DNA from: CAYTAP01 sp964435775
Lineage (GTDB): Bacteria; Planctomycetota; Phycisphaerae; Tepidisphaerales; Tepidisphaeraceae
DNA: 11,132 bases
Reading direction: 5' to 3'
Assembly: GCA_964435775.1 (NCBI GenBank)
Contig: CAYTAP010000124.1
Location: 1-11,132, forward strand
Shown here: piece by piece, positions 1 through 6,353 of the stretch
Layout of the letters: every line of letters begins with the position of its first letter
Position numbering within the stretch: position 1 is the first letter of the stretch
The notes under the pieces: model-generated
Told to the model about the DNA's origin: nothing
The model's database searches: none
Seen by the model: the letters and a program-made list of their open reading frames with translations, nothing else
Made by a program: the position numbers and the translations under genes

Positions 1-789
1 GAGTTCCTCGATCGCGCCGTGCCACAGATGGACAAGGAAATGGGCGCGCAGTTGACCAAGCTCCTCGATCGCCAGGGATTGAAGTTCAAGTTCAAGACCA
101 GCGCCGAGTCGGCCAAGGTCGCCAATGGGCGCATCGCCGTCACCATCGTCAGCGATGGGAAAAAGAGCGTCGAGGAATGCGACAAGGTGCTCGTGGCGGT
201 GGGGCGGCGGCCACTCACCGACGGGCTGGGCGCCAAGGAGCTCGGCATTGCGATGGACAAGAAGGGGTTCATCCAGGTCAACAAGCAATTCGAGACCAGT
301 GTCCCCGGTGTCTATGCCGTCGGCGATGTCATCGGCAATCCGATGCTCGCGCACAAAGCCGAGGAGGAGGGAATCGCGGCGGTGGACATGATGGCCGGCA
401 AGAGCGGCCATGTGAATTACCACGCGATTCCTGGCGTCGTCTACACGCACCCCGAGCTCGCCCAGGTCGGCATCACCGAAGAACAAGCCAAGGCCGACGG
501 CATCGAGATCAAGATCGGCAAGTTCCCCTTCCTCGCCAACGGCCGGGCCAAGGCGATGGGGGAGACCGACGGGCTTGTGAAGGTGATCGGCGACGCCAAA
601 ACCGACCGTATTCTCGGCATCCACATCCTCGGCTCGCACGCCGGCGACATGATCGCCGAAGCGGTGCTTGCCGTGGAGTTCGCCGCAAGCTGCGAAGACC
701 TTGCCCGCTGTGTTCACGCCCATCCCACGCTGGCCGAGGCGCTCAAGGAAGCGGCCCTCGCCGTCGACAAGCGGGCGATTCATATGTGA
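1..789 (+). CDS. lpd: Dihydrolipoamide dehydrogenase (E3), C-terminal part, 5'-truncated by window edge
   Basis: The frame is open from base 1 and ends at TGA 787-789, giving 262 visible residues. The product is the FAD/NAD-dependent E3 subunit that reoxidises dihydrolipoyl groups of 2-oxoacid dehydrogenase (and glycine cleavage) complexes in the cytoplasm. Visible parts are the end of the NAD domain (VLVAVGRRP, about bases 190-216), the second FAD-binding motif (GVYAVGDV, about 307-330) followed by MLAHKAEEEG, and the C-terminal dimerisation domain. That domain holds the family signature HAHPTLAEALKEA, with the catalytic His at 721-723 and its partner Glu at 736-738. The N-terminal FAD motif and the redox disulfide Cys pair lie outside the window, so activity cannot be judged. 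It converges on pnp, and no U-tract terminator of its own is evident. The interface signature is specific to lipoamide dehydrogenases rather than mercuric or glutathione reductases, so the call is firm. Confidence 0.96.
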   Translation, partial: EFLDRAVPQMDKEMGAQLTKLLDRQGLKFKFKTSAESAKVANGRIAVTIVSDGKKSVEECDKVLVAVGRRPLTDGLGAKELGIAMDKKGFIQVNKQFETSVPGVYAVGDVIGNPMLAHKAEEEGIAAVDMMAGKSGHVNYHAIPGVVYTHPELAQVGITEEQAKADGIEIKIGKFPFLANGRAKAMGETDGLVKVIGDAKTDRILGIHILGSHAGDMIAEAVLAVEFAASCEDLARCVHAHPTLAEALKEAALAVDKRAIHM

Positions 790-796
790 GGCAATG

Positions 797-828
797 CGCA
801 TCGGGGGTGATACGCATCAGGGGGTGAT
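797..828. repeat. Short imperfect direct repeat just after lpd
   Basis: Two near-identical 15-16 nt units (CGCATCGGGGGTGAT at 797-811 and CGCATCAGGGGGTGAT at 813-828) start 8 nt after the lpd stop. They differ by a one-base insertion and are separated by one base. No function is recognised; this could be simple slippage. It is part of the 790-1093 gap, which otherwise holds the G-rich element, the 72-nt palindrome and the pnp terminator. Confidence 0.5.
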
Positions 829-852
829 TCCCGCGCTGTTGTAAATCCCACG

Positions 853-893
853 CCCTCCCCCGCGCACTCGCGGAGGAGGCCTGGGGAGGGGGT
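853..893 (+). repeat. G-rich hairpin element, copy 1
   Basis: CCCTCCCC at 853-860 is the exact reverse complement of GGGGAGGG at 883-890. An inner hairpin is present (CCGCG 860-864 / CGCGG 869-873, loop CACT). The element ends in GGGGAGGGGGTC, and the same ending follows a different inner hairpin at 8696-8739. I infer a dispersed element with a conserved C-rich/G-rich frame and a variable inner stem. It lies between the 3' ends of lpd (+) and pnp (-) and could act as a weak bidirectional transcription barrier, but no U-tract is seen on either side. Confidence 0.65.
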
Positions 894-948
894 CCTCTCT
901 TCCGACGAAAACCCGCGCGGGTGCCCAACCGGATTCGTATCGGCTTTC

Positions 949-1020
949 GTAGGGTCCGTGGTACTCCGCGGACCATTGCCGCCACTGGCGAAGTGGTCCG
1001 CGGAGTACCACGGACCCTAC
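949..1020. repeat. 72-nt palindromic repeat, copy 1 (27-bp perfect arms)
   Basis: Arms 949-975 and 994-1020 are perfect 27-nt reverse complements around an 18-nt loop. The arms begin GTAGGGTCCGTGGTACTCCG and are identical to the arms of copy 2 at 8584-8655, while the loops differ. Each arm is itself a near palindrome: GGTCCGTGG / CCGCGGACC around TACT, with one mismatch. The unit could therefore fold as one long hairpin or as two small ones, as REP/BIME and MITE-like elements do. The loop carries its own 4-bp stem (CGCC 980-983 / GGCG 987-990). It sits 4 nt beyond the U-tract of the pnp terminator. No coding capacity is credible. Confidence 0.9.
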
Positions 1021-1024
1021 ACAT

Positions 1025-1058
1025 AAAAAACCGGGCGACTCGATCTCGAGTCGCCCGG
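1025..1058 (-). terminator. Rho-independent terminator of pnp
   Basis: On the - strand a perfect 12-bp GC-rich stem (1047-1058 with 1031-1042, loop 1043-1046) is followed directly by six Ts (1030-1025). It lies 36 nt after the pnp stop codon. The A-tract lies on the - strand 3' side only, so it is directional for pnp rather than lpd. Confidence 0.93.
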
Positions 1059-1093
1059 CTCACTTTCATTGAGACGTCCTTACGAATCGGCCA

Positions 1094-3346
1094 TCACCGT
1101 CGTCCGCCGCGATCTCCGCCGCGTCCGCCTCGGTTTCCGCCTCGCCCGCCGTTGTCATGTCGGCCGTGGTCGCCGCGGTCGTCGTGATCGCCTTCCGGTC
1201 GCTCGCTGCGAACTGGTTCCGGGTCGCTCTCGCCAAGCTCCTTCATCGCCGCCTTGCGACTAAGTTTGATCCGACCCTGGTCGTCGATCAGGAGCACCTT
1301 GACCTTCACCTCGTCGCCGAGCTGGACGATTGAGCCAACCGATTCGACATACTTGTCGCTCAGTTCCGACACATGGCAAAGCCCATCCGTGTCCGGCGCG
1401 ATTTCGACAAACGCGCCGAAATCCTTGATGCTCACCACCTTGCCGGTGTAGATCCGCCCAACCTTCACCTCCGCCGTCATCGCCTCGACGATGTCGCGGC
1501 ACTTCTCGGCCGCCGAACCATCCACGGCGCTGATGTAGACCGTTCCATCGTCCTCGATGTCGATCTGCGCGCCGGTCTCTTCCTGAATCCGCTTGATCGT
1601 CTTGCCGCCCGGGCCGATCAGCTTGCCGATCTTCTCCGGATCGATCTTCACCGTCAGGAGACGCGGAGCGTACTGGCTGATCGCCTCGCGCGGCGCCGGC
1701 AGTGTTTGCGCCATCTTGTCGAGGATCACCAGTCGCGCATCCTTGGCGCGGTGCAGGGTCTTGCGAATGAGCTTGTGCTCAAGTCCTTCGGTCTTGATGT
1801 CGAGCTGAATCGCGGTGATTCCATCGCGCGTTCCACAGACCTTGAAGTCCATGTCGCCGAAGTGATCTTCCTCGCCGATGATGTCGGTAAGGAGCGCTTC
1901 CTTGTCCCCTTCCTTGACCAGCCCGATCGAGATGCCGCCGACCATCTTCGTGATCGGCACACCGGCATCCATGAGCGCGAGGCAACCGCAGCAGCTTGAG
2001 GCCATCGACGAACTGCCGTTGGATTCCAGGATGTCGCTGATGATCCGCACCGTGTAGGGGAACTCCTCCACGCCCGGCAAAACCGCGACGAGACTTCGCT
2101 CGGCCAGCGCGCCATGCCCGATTTCCCGCCGCCCGGGACCGCGGATCGGACGAACCTCGCCGACGCTGTAGCTGGGGAAGTTGTAATGGAGCATGAACTT
2201 CTGGCTGTATTCGGGGATCAGCCCATCGACCATTTGCTCATCGCTGCTCGTGCCGAGAGTAATCGTGCACATCGATTGCGTTTCGCCGCGCGTGAAGACC
2301 GCCGACCCGTGAACGCGGGGCAACACGCCAACCTCGCAAGTGATCGGGCGAATGTCGGTGTACGACCGCCCGTCGGGGCGAACGCCAGCGAGAATCGCCT
2401 CTCGCGTCGCCTGCTCCTCGACCTCGCTGAAGACCGCCCGAACCTGCTTGGCTTTCTCCTTCTGGGCGACGATCGACAGGTACGCGGCGTCGGGATCGGT
2501 GATCGCCGGCGCCATCTCCGCCAGCAGATTGTCCAGCACCTGCTTGGTCGCATCCGAGCGATTCTGCTTTCCGGGCTGGCCTTTGATCTCGCGGATCTGA
2601 TCCGCAACCTTGCCGCGAATCGCCTCCACGAAGCTTGCTTCCGGATGCTTGACCTCGCCGACCTTTTCCTTGCCCGCCTTCCCCTGAAGCTCCTCGATCA
2701 TCCCGACGATCTCGATGATCGCGTGATGTCCGAACTCAATCGCGTCGGCGACCTCGTCCTCCTTCACCTCGCGCCCGCCGAGCTCGATCATGTTGACGTA
2801 ATGCTTGGTGCCGGAAACGACCAGGTCGAAGTCACTGTATTCGAGCTGTTCGATGGTCGGGTTCAACACCACCTCGCCGTTGATGCGCCCGACGCGGACG
2901 TGGGCGATGGGGGTGAGGAAGGGGATGTCACTGATCCCGACGGCCGCGCTGGCCGCAATGCCCGCGAAAATGTCCGGGTCATTCTGTCCGTCAAACGAGA
3001 GCACGTTCAGATGAACCTGCACCTCATCCTTGAACCCCTTGGGAAAGAGCGGCCGCAGCGGGCGGTCAATCAACCGCGCCGTGAGGATTTCCTTGTTGGT
3101 CGGACGTCCCTCGCGCTTCATGAACCCGCCGGGAAACTTCCCCGCCGCCGCACGGCGCTCGCGGTAATCCACCTGAAGCGGGAAAAAGTCGATCCCCTCA
3201 CGCGGGTTGGCGCGGACGACCGCCGCCAACACCACCGATTCCCCGTATTGCACCGTCACCGATCCCCCGGCCAGCTTGGCATAGCTGCCGGTTTCAATTG
3301 ACAATGTGCGCCCGCCGATTTCACGCTCTACTCGTATCGCCTGCAT
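1094..3346 (-). CDS. pnp: Polyribonucleotide nucleotidyltransferase (PNPase) with RGG-rich tail
   Basis: 750 aa, against about 711 in E. coli. It is the 3'-5' phosphorolytic exoribonuclease of mRNA decay, a ring-shaped trimer. Domains in order: first RNase PH domain (about 10-145, with FMKREGRPTNKEILTARLID at 75-94); an all-helical linker (about 240-315); the catalytic second RNase PH domain (about 325-555, with ESNGSSSMAS at 441-450 and GDMDFKVCGTRDG at 497-509); a KH domain with its GPGG loop (578-581); an S1 domain (about 627-697); then a charged tail rich in RGG repeats (about 717-750). The start is supported by MQAIRVEREIGGR, the usual N-terminal strand, and by GAGGA 5 nt upstream. It ends at TGA and a strong terminator. 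It lies downstream of rpsO in the conserved rpsO-pnp order. Oddities: the RGG tail, and a Cys cluster (C452, C453, C455, C504) near the active site where E. coli has VCGAS and Ala. Confidence 0.98.
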   Translation of the reverse strand: MQAIRVEREIGGRTLSIETGSYAKLAGGSVTVQYGESVVLAAVVRANPREGIDFFPLQVDYRERRAAAGKFPGGFMKREGRPTNKEILTARLIDRPLRPLFPKGFKDEVQVHLNVLSFDGQNDPDIFAGIAASAAVGISDIPFLTPIAHVRVGRINGEVVLNPTIEQLEYSDFDLVVSGTKHYVNMIELGGREVKEDEVADAIEFGHHAIIEIVGMIEELQGKAGKEKVGEVKHPEASFVEAIRGKVADQIREIKGQPGKQNRSDATKQVLDNLLAEMAPAITDPDAAYLSIVAQKEKAKQVRAVFSEVEEQATREAILAGVRPDGRSYTDIRPITCEVGVLPRVHGSAVFTRGETQSMCTITLGTSSDEQMVDGLIPEYSQKFMLHYNFPSYSVGEVRPIRGPGRREIGHGALAERSLVAVLPGVEEFPYTVRIISDILESNGSSSMASSCCGCLALMDAGVPITKMVGGISIGLVKEGDKEALLTDIIGEEDHFGDMDFKVCGTRDGITAIQLDIKTEGLEHKLIRKTLHRAKDARLVILDKMAQTLPAPREAISQYAPRLLTVKIDPEKIGKLIGPGGKTIKRIQEETGAQIDIEDDGTVYISAVDGSAAEKCRDIVEAMTAEVKVGRIYTGKVVSIKDFGAFVEIAPDTDGLCHVSELSDKYVESVGSIVQLGDEVKVKVLLIDDQGRIKLSRKAAMKELGESDPEPVRSERPEGDHDDRGDHGRHDNGGRGGNRGGRGGDRGGRR

Positions 3347-3350
3347 AAAG

Positions 3351-3420
3351 ATCCTCGAATGGCCTCTGTTGCATGATGAACAAAACCACGGAGGAATGAA
3401 TCCACGCTGGATTCGAGGAT
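3351..3420 (-). promoter_or_regulatory. pnp ribosome binding site with upstream complementary segment (possible translational switch)
   Basis: On the transcript strand the pnp Shine-Dalgarno GAGGA (3356-3352) lies in ATTCGAGGAT (3360-3351), five bases before ATG. Fifty nt upstream, ATCCTCGAAT (3420-3411) is its perfect 10-base complement, so pairing would hide the ribosome site. A second hairpin, GAATCCA-GCG-TGGATTC (3414-3398), shares the GAAT of that upstream segment. The two pairings therefore exclude one another. Seen: the complementarity. Inferred: regulation. Confidence 0.5.
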
Positions 3421-3515
3421 GAAGGAAGAAGGATGAGTGATGAAACCGTCGCCCGGCCGCGGGTGATCCCGCCGCATGGGGTCTGCTTCATCGATCATCC
3501 TTCATCCCTCCTCCT
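3416..3515 (-). promoter_or_regulatory. Long imperfect hairpin in the pnp leader
   Basis: Segments 3416-3446 and 3485-3515 pair without bulges over 31 positions, with 25 Watson-Crick matches and mismatches at 3420, 3423, 3427, 3437, 3438 and 3445. The 38-nt apical region holds a further 5-bp stem (GCGGG 3459-3463 / CCCGC 3468-3472). The arms are made of GGATGAA-like units in opposite orientation, related to the array at 7423-7443. In E. coli, a long stem in the pnp leader is cut by RNase III and then used for PNPase autoregulation. This hairpin sits in the equivalent place, but the sequence is unrelated and the role is inferred. Bases 3521-3660 show no confident promoter. Confidence 0.55.
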
Positions 3516-3661
3516 TTGCTTGCCGTGGTTGACCGGTCTCTGGTTTCCGTTTCACGTCCGAGGCCTTATGGGCGCGGCGGAGACAGTCCCGGTTGTCATT
3601 GATCGGAAAATGGACGGCGTTGAACAGATCACCTCACGCCGCCACCTGCCCTGGAATGCAC

Positions 3662-3700
3662 AAAACCCGCAAGGCAACCTCTTTGCGGTTGCCTTGCGGG
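3662..3700 (-). terminator. Hairpin terminator/attenuator between rpsO and pnp
   Basis: On the - strand a perfect 14-bp stem (3700-3687 with 3679-3666, 7-nt loop) is followed by TTTTG (3665-3661). It begins 12 nt after the rpsO stop. The U-tract is short, so partial read-through into pnp is plausible. E. coli also has a terminator (t1) between rpsO and pnp, with pnp transcribed both by read-through and from its own promoter. Confidence 0.85.
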
Positions 3701-3712
3701 AGCGTTGTCCTC

Positions 3713-3982
3713 TTACTTTCGCAGCCCCAGGCGCTGAATAATCCGCAGGTATCGCGCGCGATCCTCGCGGGTCAGATATTTCAGCAGGCTGTTTCGCCGG
3801 CCCACCATCTTGAGCAGGCCCCGACGCGACGAATGGTCCTTCTTGTGCGTCTTGAGGTGCTCGGTCAATTCATTGATCCGCGTCGTCAACAGTGCGATCT
3901 GCACCTCCGGCGAACCGGTGTCTTTGTCGTGAATCTTGTATTCGGAAACAATCCCCGTCTTCTGTTCAATCGCCATCGTCAT
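3713..3982 (-). CDS. rpsO: Small ribosomal subunit protein S15 (uS15)
   Basis: 89 aa, the usual S15 length. S15 is a primary binder of 16S rRNA helices 20-22 in the platform of the 30S subunit. The whole protein matches the family: DTGSPEVQIALLTTRINELT, then HKKDHSSRRGLLKMVGRR, with the rRNA-contacting H-KDHxSRRGL block, and the C-terminal RYLRIIQRLGLRK. I chose ATG 3982 (MTMAIEQ) because AGGAG (3995-3991) lies 8 nt upstream and the length then equals the family norm. ATG 3976 is a possible alternative. A longer in-frame extension to 4135 has no S15 homology and is rejected. It is followed by a hairpin terminator and then pnp. The kinase ends 175 nt upstream on the same strand, and no clear promoter is visible between them. 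Confidence 0.98.
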   Translation of the reverse strand: MTMAIEQKTGIVSEYKIHDKDTGSPEVQIALLTTRINELTEHLKTHKKDHSSRRGLLKMVGRRNSLLKYLTREDRARYLRIIQRLGLRK

Positions 3983-3990
3983 CGCAAACG

Positions 3991-3995
3991 CTCCT
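3991..3995 (-). promoter_or_regulatory. Shine-Dalgarno of rpsO
   Basis: AGGAG on the - strand with an 8-nt spacer to ATG 3982. It decides the start in favour of the 89-aa form over the ATG two codons further in, which would have a 14-nt spacer. Confidence 0.75.
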
Positions 3996-4157
3996 GGACA
4001 CCAGGCCGCCAGCCTCCGGTTCACCGTCAGCCAACCGCCGGTCATATTAAGGAAACCGCCATCGCCACATCGGCTTTGGCAAGGCCAACAAGGGTAGTCA
4101 ACCCCTCCCCTCAATGCAAGATGAGGCGAAACCAAACCGCGTTTTCGTGGGGATTTC

Positions 4158-5159
4158 CTAGCTTGAAGCCGCCACCGCCGCGGCGTCGCGGATCAGCTTG
4201 CAGTGCAGCACATCCAGCCGCCGCGCCACCTCACCCATGTTCTCCGGGCGGCGCTCGGGGTTAGTGCGCACGCATTCCATCACAAACCGGCTGAGCACTT
4301 CCGGCACCGCCGGATTGATCTCCCCCGGAGCTTGGATTTGCTCGTCGAGCAGAAAGCTGTTGCGCCCCTTCTTCAACGTGAACAGGGTGGGAAGCTTTTG
4401 CCCGCACAGGCACCAATACAGCGTCGCGCCGAAATTGAACACGTCCGTTTGCCGATTCACGGGCAGGCACTTGACCTGCTCCGGCGAAATAAAGTCCGGC
4501 GTCCCCTGGATCCGTTCCTTGGCCGTCCCGATTTTGCATGCCTGACCCAGGTCGATGATCTTCACTTCGCCATTGCCCCCGACCAATATGTTCGCGGGCT
4601 TGAGATCACAGTGGACGAACCCGGCGTCGTGCAGCGCTTCCAGCCCCCGGGCAACATTGATGAAGATCCCGACTGCCGCAGTCACATCGTGCGGCGGAAA
4701 GGTCTCCAGCGAGATCCCATCGAATAATTCCATGACCAACCCCGCCTCGGTCACCCGCCGGAGCAGGGTCTTGCTCGTCTTCACTTCAAAAACCCGTCGC
4801 AGGTTCGGATGCACAAGCTGCCGTCCGACCTCGTATTCATTTTCAAGCTGTTCGAGGAATCGCACGTCCTTTTCCTTGCGGATCACGACATGCTTGAGGG
4901 CGTAAATCTGCCGCGTCACCGGATCGCTGACCGCATGGATCACGCTGCCGGCGCCTTCGCCGACAAAATCGATGACGTCGTAGCCGAAGAGCGTTTGTGC
5001 GGGCGTCGGCGAAGGCGTCGGTCCTGCCGGTGGACGCCGGGCGTCCATGCCGCGTGGCAAGTTGTGTGTGGTGGTCGTCATATCCTGCTGTCCAAACGTC
5101 GCCCGTCGCCGTTGCCCCGGTGCGGTTTCCATCGCCGCCATCCATGCGGACCGTCCCAT
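4158..5159 (-). CDS. Soluble Hanks-type Ser/Thr protein kinase
   Basis: 333 aa from ATG 5159. Residues 1-57 are low-complexity and Pro/Thr-rich. A complete kinase domain follows (about 59-318): glycine loop GEGAGSV (67-73), ATP-binding Lys89 in ALK, helix-C Glu108, catalytic loop HCDLKPANIL (H183, D185, K187, N190), DLG metal motif (203-205), activation segment ending GTPDFISPEQ (219-228), D239 in DVFNFG, and the late Arg in ERRP (303-304). All catalytic residues are present, so it should be active. HCD replaces HRD and DLG replaces DFG, both common in bacterial kinases. I see no membrane segment, PASTA, FHA, TPR or WD domain, so the input signal and substrate are unknown. The start is uncertain: none of the ATGs at 5159, 5132 or 5081 has a convincing Shine-Dalgarno. 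It lies upstream of rpsO-pnp on the same strand and is divergent from the SDR gene. Confidence 0.93.
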   Translation of the reverse strand: MGRSAWMAAMETAPGQRRRATFGQQDMTTTTHNLPRGMDARRPPAGPTPSPTPAQTLFGYDVIDFVGEGAGSVIHAVSDPVTRQIYALKHVVIRKEKDVRFLEQLENEYEVGRQLVHPNLRRVFEVKTSKTLLRRVTEAGLVMELFDGISLETFPPHDVTAAVGIFINVARGLEALHDAGFVHCDLKPANILVGGNGEVKIIDLGQACKIGTAKERIQGTPDFISPEQVKCLPVNRQTDVFNFGATLYWCLCGQKLPTLFTLKKGRNSFLLDEQIQAPGEINPAVPEVLSRFVMECVRTNPERRPENMGEVARRLDVLHCKLIRDAAAVAASS

Positions 5160-5472
5160 GCAATCAAACGGCTCATGGGGTCAATTATTCTACCGGGGAG
5201 ATTCCATCCTGTTGCCGATACCCGCCTCATCTTGGTGCAGTGGCGGGTCGTCGGTGTTCCCTCAGACACCGCCGGATCATACCGCCCGTTTGGACGTTTG
5301 CCACCCTGTAAATCGATCGGCGGGCGCGTTTTCCATCTTGGCGCGATTCCCCCGCCCCCGCACATCGGGAATAAACCGCGCATCCGATGCGATTGCGCCA
5401 ATCGGGTGCATATACACTTTCATTTTCCACTGCTTTTACAAACCATCCCACCTGACTACGATTGGCCGCGAT
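5160..5472. other. Divergent intergenic region between kinase and SDR genes
   Basis: 313 nt with no credible gene. It must hold promoters in both directions. Possible -10 boxes are TAGAAT on the - strand (5192-5187), 28 nt before the kinase start, and TATACA on the + strand (5411-5416), 57 nt before the SDR start. Neither has a good -35 at normal spacing. Two adjacent small hairpins occur: ACCCGCC 5220-5226 / GGCGGGT 5242-5248, and CGGTGT 5252-5257 / ACACCG 5266-5271. A third is GATTG 5391-5395 / CAATC 5399-5403. Bases 5409-5448 are AT-richer than the surroundings. I do not recognise a known riboswitch here. Confidence 0.4.
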
Positions 5473-6249
5473 ATGGAGAGTTCGTTGCCTCAGCCGTCGT
5501 TTGACCTCACCGGGCGCGTCGCGCTGCTGACCGGCGCTGGTCGCGGCATTGGATTGGGCATGGCCCGGGCGCTGGCGTCGCTTGGCGCGGCCGTGGCGAT
5601 TCAGGACATCGACCTCTCCATCGCCGAGCGAGAGTCGGCCGACATCATCGCCGCCGGCGGCAAGGCGATCCCGCTCGGCGGCGACGTCACCAATTTATCG
5701 CTGCCTGAAAGGATCGTCGCCGACGTCGCGCGCCAATTGGGCCGGCTGGACATCCTCGTCAACAACGCCGGCATTCAAAGTCGCAACCCCTGGACAACCC
5801 AGCCGATGGACGATGCCGAACGCGAGCATCGCGCCAATGTCCTGGCGCCGCTGCTGTTTTCGCGCCACGCTCTCGAGCATTTTCGATGCGGCGGTTATGG
5901 ACGGATCATCAACATCGGTTCCATCCAGGGCATGACCGGCAATCCCGGCATGCTCGCGTATTCGATGTCCAAAGCCGCGCTGGTCAACCAGACCACCGCG
6001 CTGGCGCGGTCGCTGGCCAAAGAAGGGATCACGGTCAACCTCATCGCCCCCGGCTACATCAATACCCACCGCAACCAGCAGGACTTTCCCGACATTCAAA
6101 CGCTCCGCGAAAAAGGCAGGAACATCCCGATCGGTCGCATCGGCGAACCAAACGACTTCGGCGGCATCGCCGCGCTCCTGGCCGGCGAGGCGGGGTCATA
6201 CATCACCGGGCAAGTGATCTATGTCGACGGAGGATTGTCCACCCGTTGA
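5473..6249 (+). CDS. SDR-family NAD(P)-dependent oxidoreductase (KduD / gluconate 5-dehydrogenase-like)
   Basis: 258 aa, a classical short-chain dehydrogenase of normal length. Motifs: TGAGRGIG cofactor loop (20-27); Asp45 ending the second strand (VAIQD), which favours NAD(H) over NADP(H); GDVT (70-73); NNAG (97-100); catalytic tetrad N122, S150, Y163, K167 (YSMSK); APG (192-194); and the C-terminal ITGQVIYVDGG (244-254). The APGYINTHRNQ stretch and VDGG-x4-R ending resemble sugar-acid dehydrogenases such as KduD and gluconate 5-dehydrogenase, but the substrate cannot be fixed from sequence. ATG 5473 is chosen because it places the glycine loop at the usual distance. The frame is open for 142 codons further upstream, but that part overlaps the kinase gene antisense and has no SDR homology. 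No clear Shine-Dalgarno is seen. The DUF89 gene follows after 104 nt on the same strand. Confidence 0.93.
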   Translation: MESSLPQPSFDLTGRVALLTGAGRGIGLGMARALASLGAAVAIQDIDLSIAERESADIIAAGGKAIPLGGDVTNLSLPERIVADVARQLGRLDILVNNAGIQSRNPWTTQPMDDAEREHRANVLAPLLFSRHALEHFRCGGYGRIINIGSIQGMTGNPGMLAYSMSKAALVNQTTALARSLAKEGITVNLIAPGYINTHRNQQDFPDIQTLREKGRNIPIGRIGEPNDFGGIAALLAGEAGSYITGQVIYVDGGLSTR

Positions 6250-6283
6250 TCCTTGTCCGCGCGCTGATCCACGTTCGTCAGTC

Positions 6284-6327
6284 GTCACTGGATGTGAACC
6301 CGCTCGTCACTGGATGTGAAATCGCTC
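6284..6327. repeat. Two-copy 22-bp tandem repeat with palindromic core (putative paired operator)
   Basis: Units 6284-6305 and 6306-6327 differ at only two bases. Each contains TCAC-TGGAT-GTGA (6285-6297 and 6307-6319), a dyad TCAC-N5-GTGA. The centres are 22 bp apart, about two helical turns, so a dimeric regulator could bind both on one DNA face. The repeat lies 27-70 nt before the DUF89 start. Seen: the repeat and dyads. Inferred: the operator role. Confidence 0.55.
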
Positions 6328-6353
6328 GTCGCCTTGCCGCATGAAAGCAGAAC

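Noticed and set aside
743..1187. Several overlapping open frames around the first repeat region, with RGTPRT / RGVPRTL-like peptides also seen near 8507-8853
   Set aside because: The shared peptides are only translations of the 72-nt palindrome in different frames. There is no start-site support and no protein family match.
2114..3301. Long 395-codon open frame on the + strand opposite pnp
   Set aside because: It lies fully antisense to the well-supported pnp gene. Its translation is low-complexity, Arg/Leu/Asp-rich and matches no family I know. It is a GC-rich shadow frame.
4074..4102. TTGACT on the - strand (4102-4097) as a -35 box for rpsO
   Set aside because: No -10-like hexamer lies 16-18 nt downstream (it reads CAAAGC). 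A TAATAT further down has no -35 partner.
3983..4135. N-terminal extension of S15 to an upstream ATG
   Set aside because: S15 is about 89 aa, the extension has no homology, and a good Shine-Dalgarno fits the ATG at 3982.
5047..5472. In-frame 142-codon N-terminal extension of the SDR gene
   Set aside because: It overlaps the kinase N-terminus and the divergent promoter region, is unlike SDR proteins, and would put the cofactor loop far from its normal place near residue 20.
5160..5472. Possible riboswitch or structured RNA between kinase and SDR
   Set aside because: Only short separate hairpins are visible. No known riboswitch core was recognised, and neither neighbour points to a ligand.
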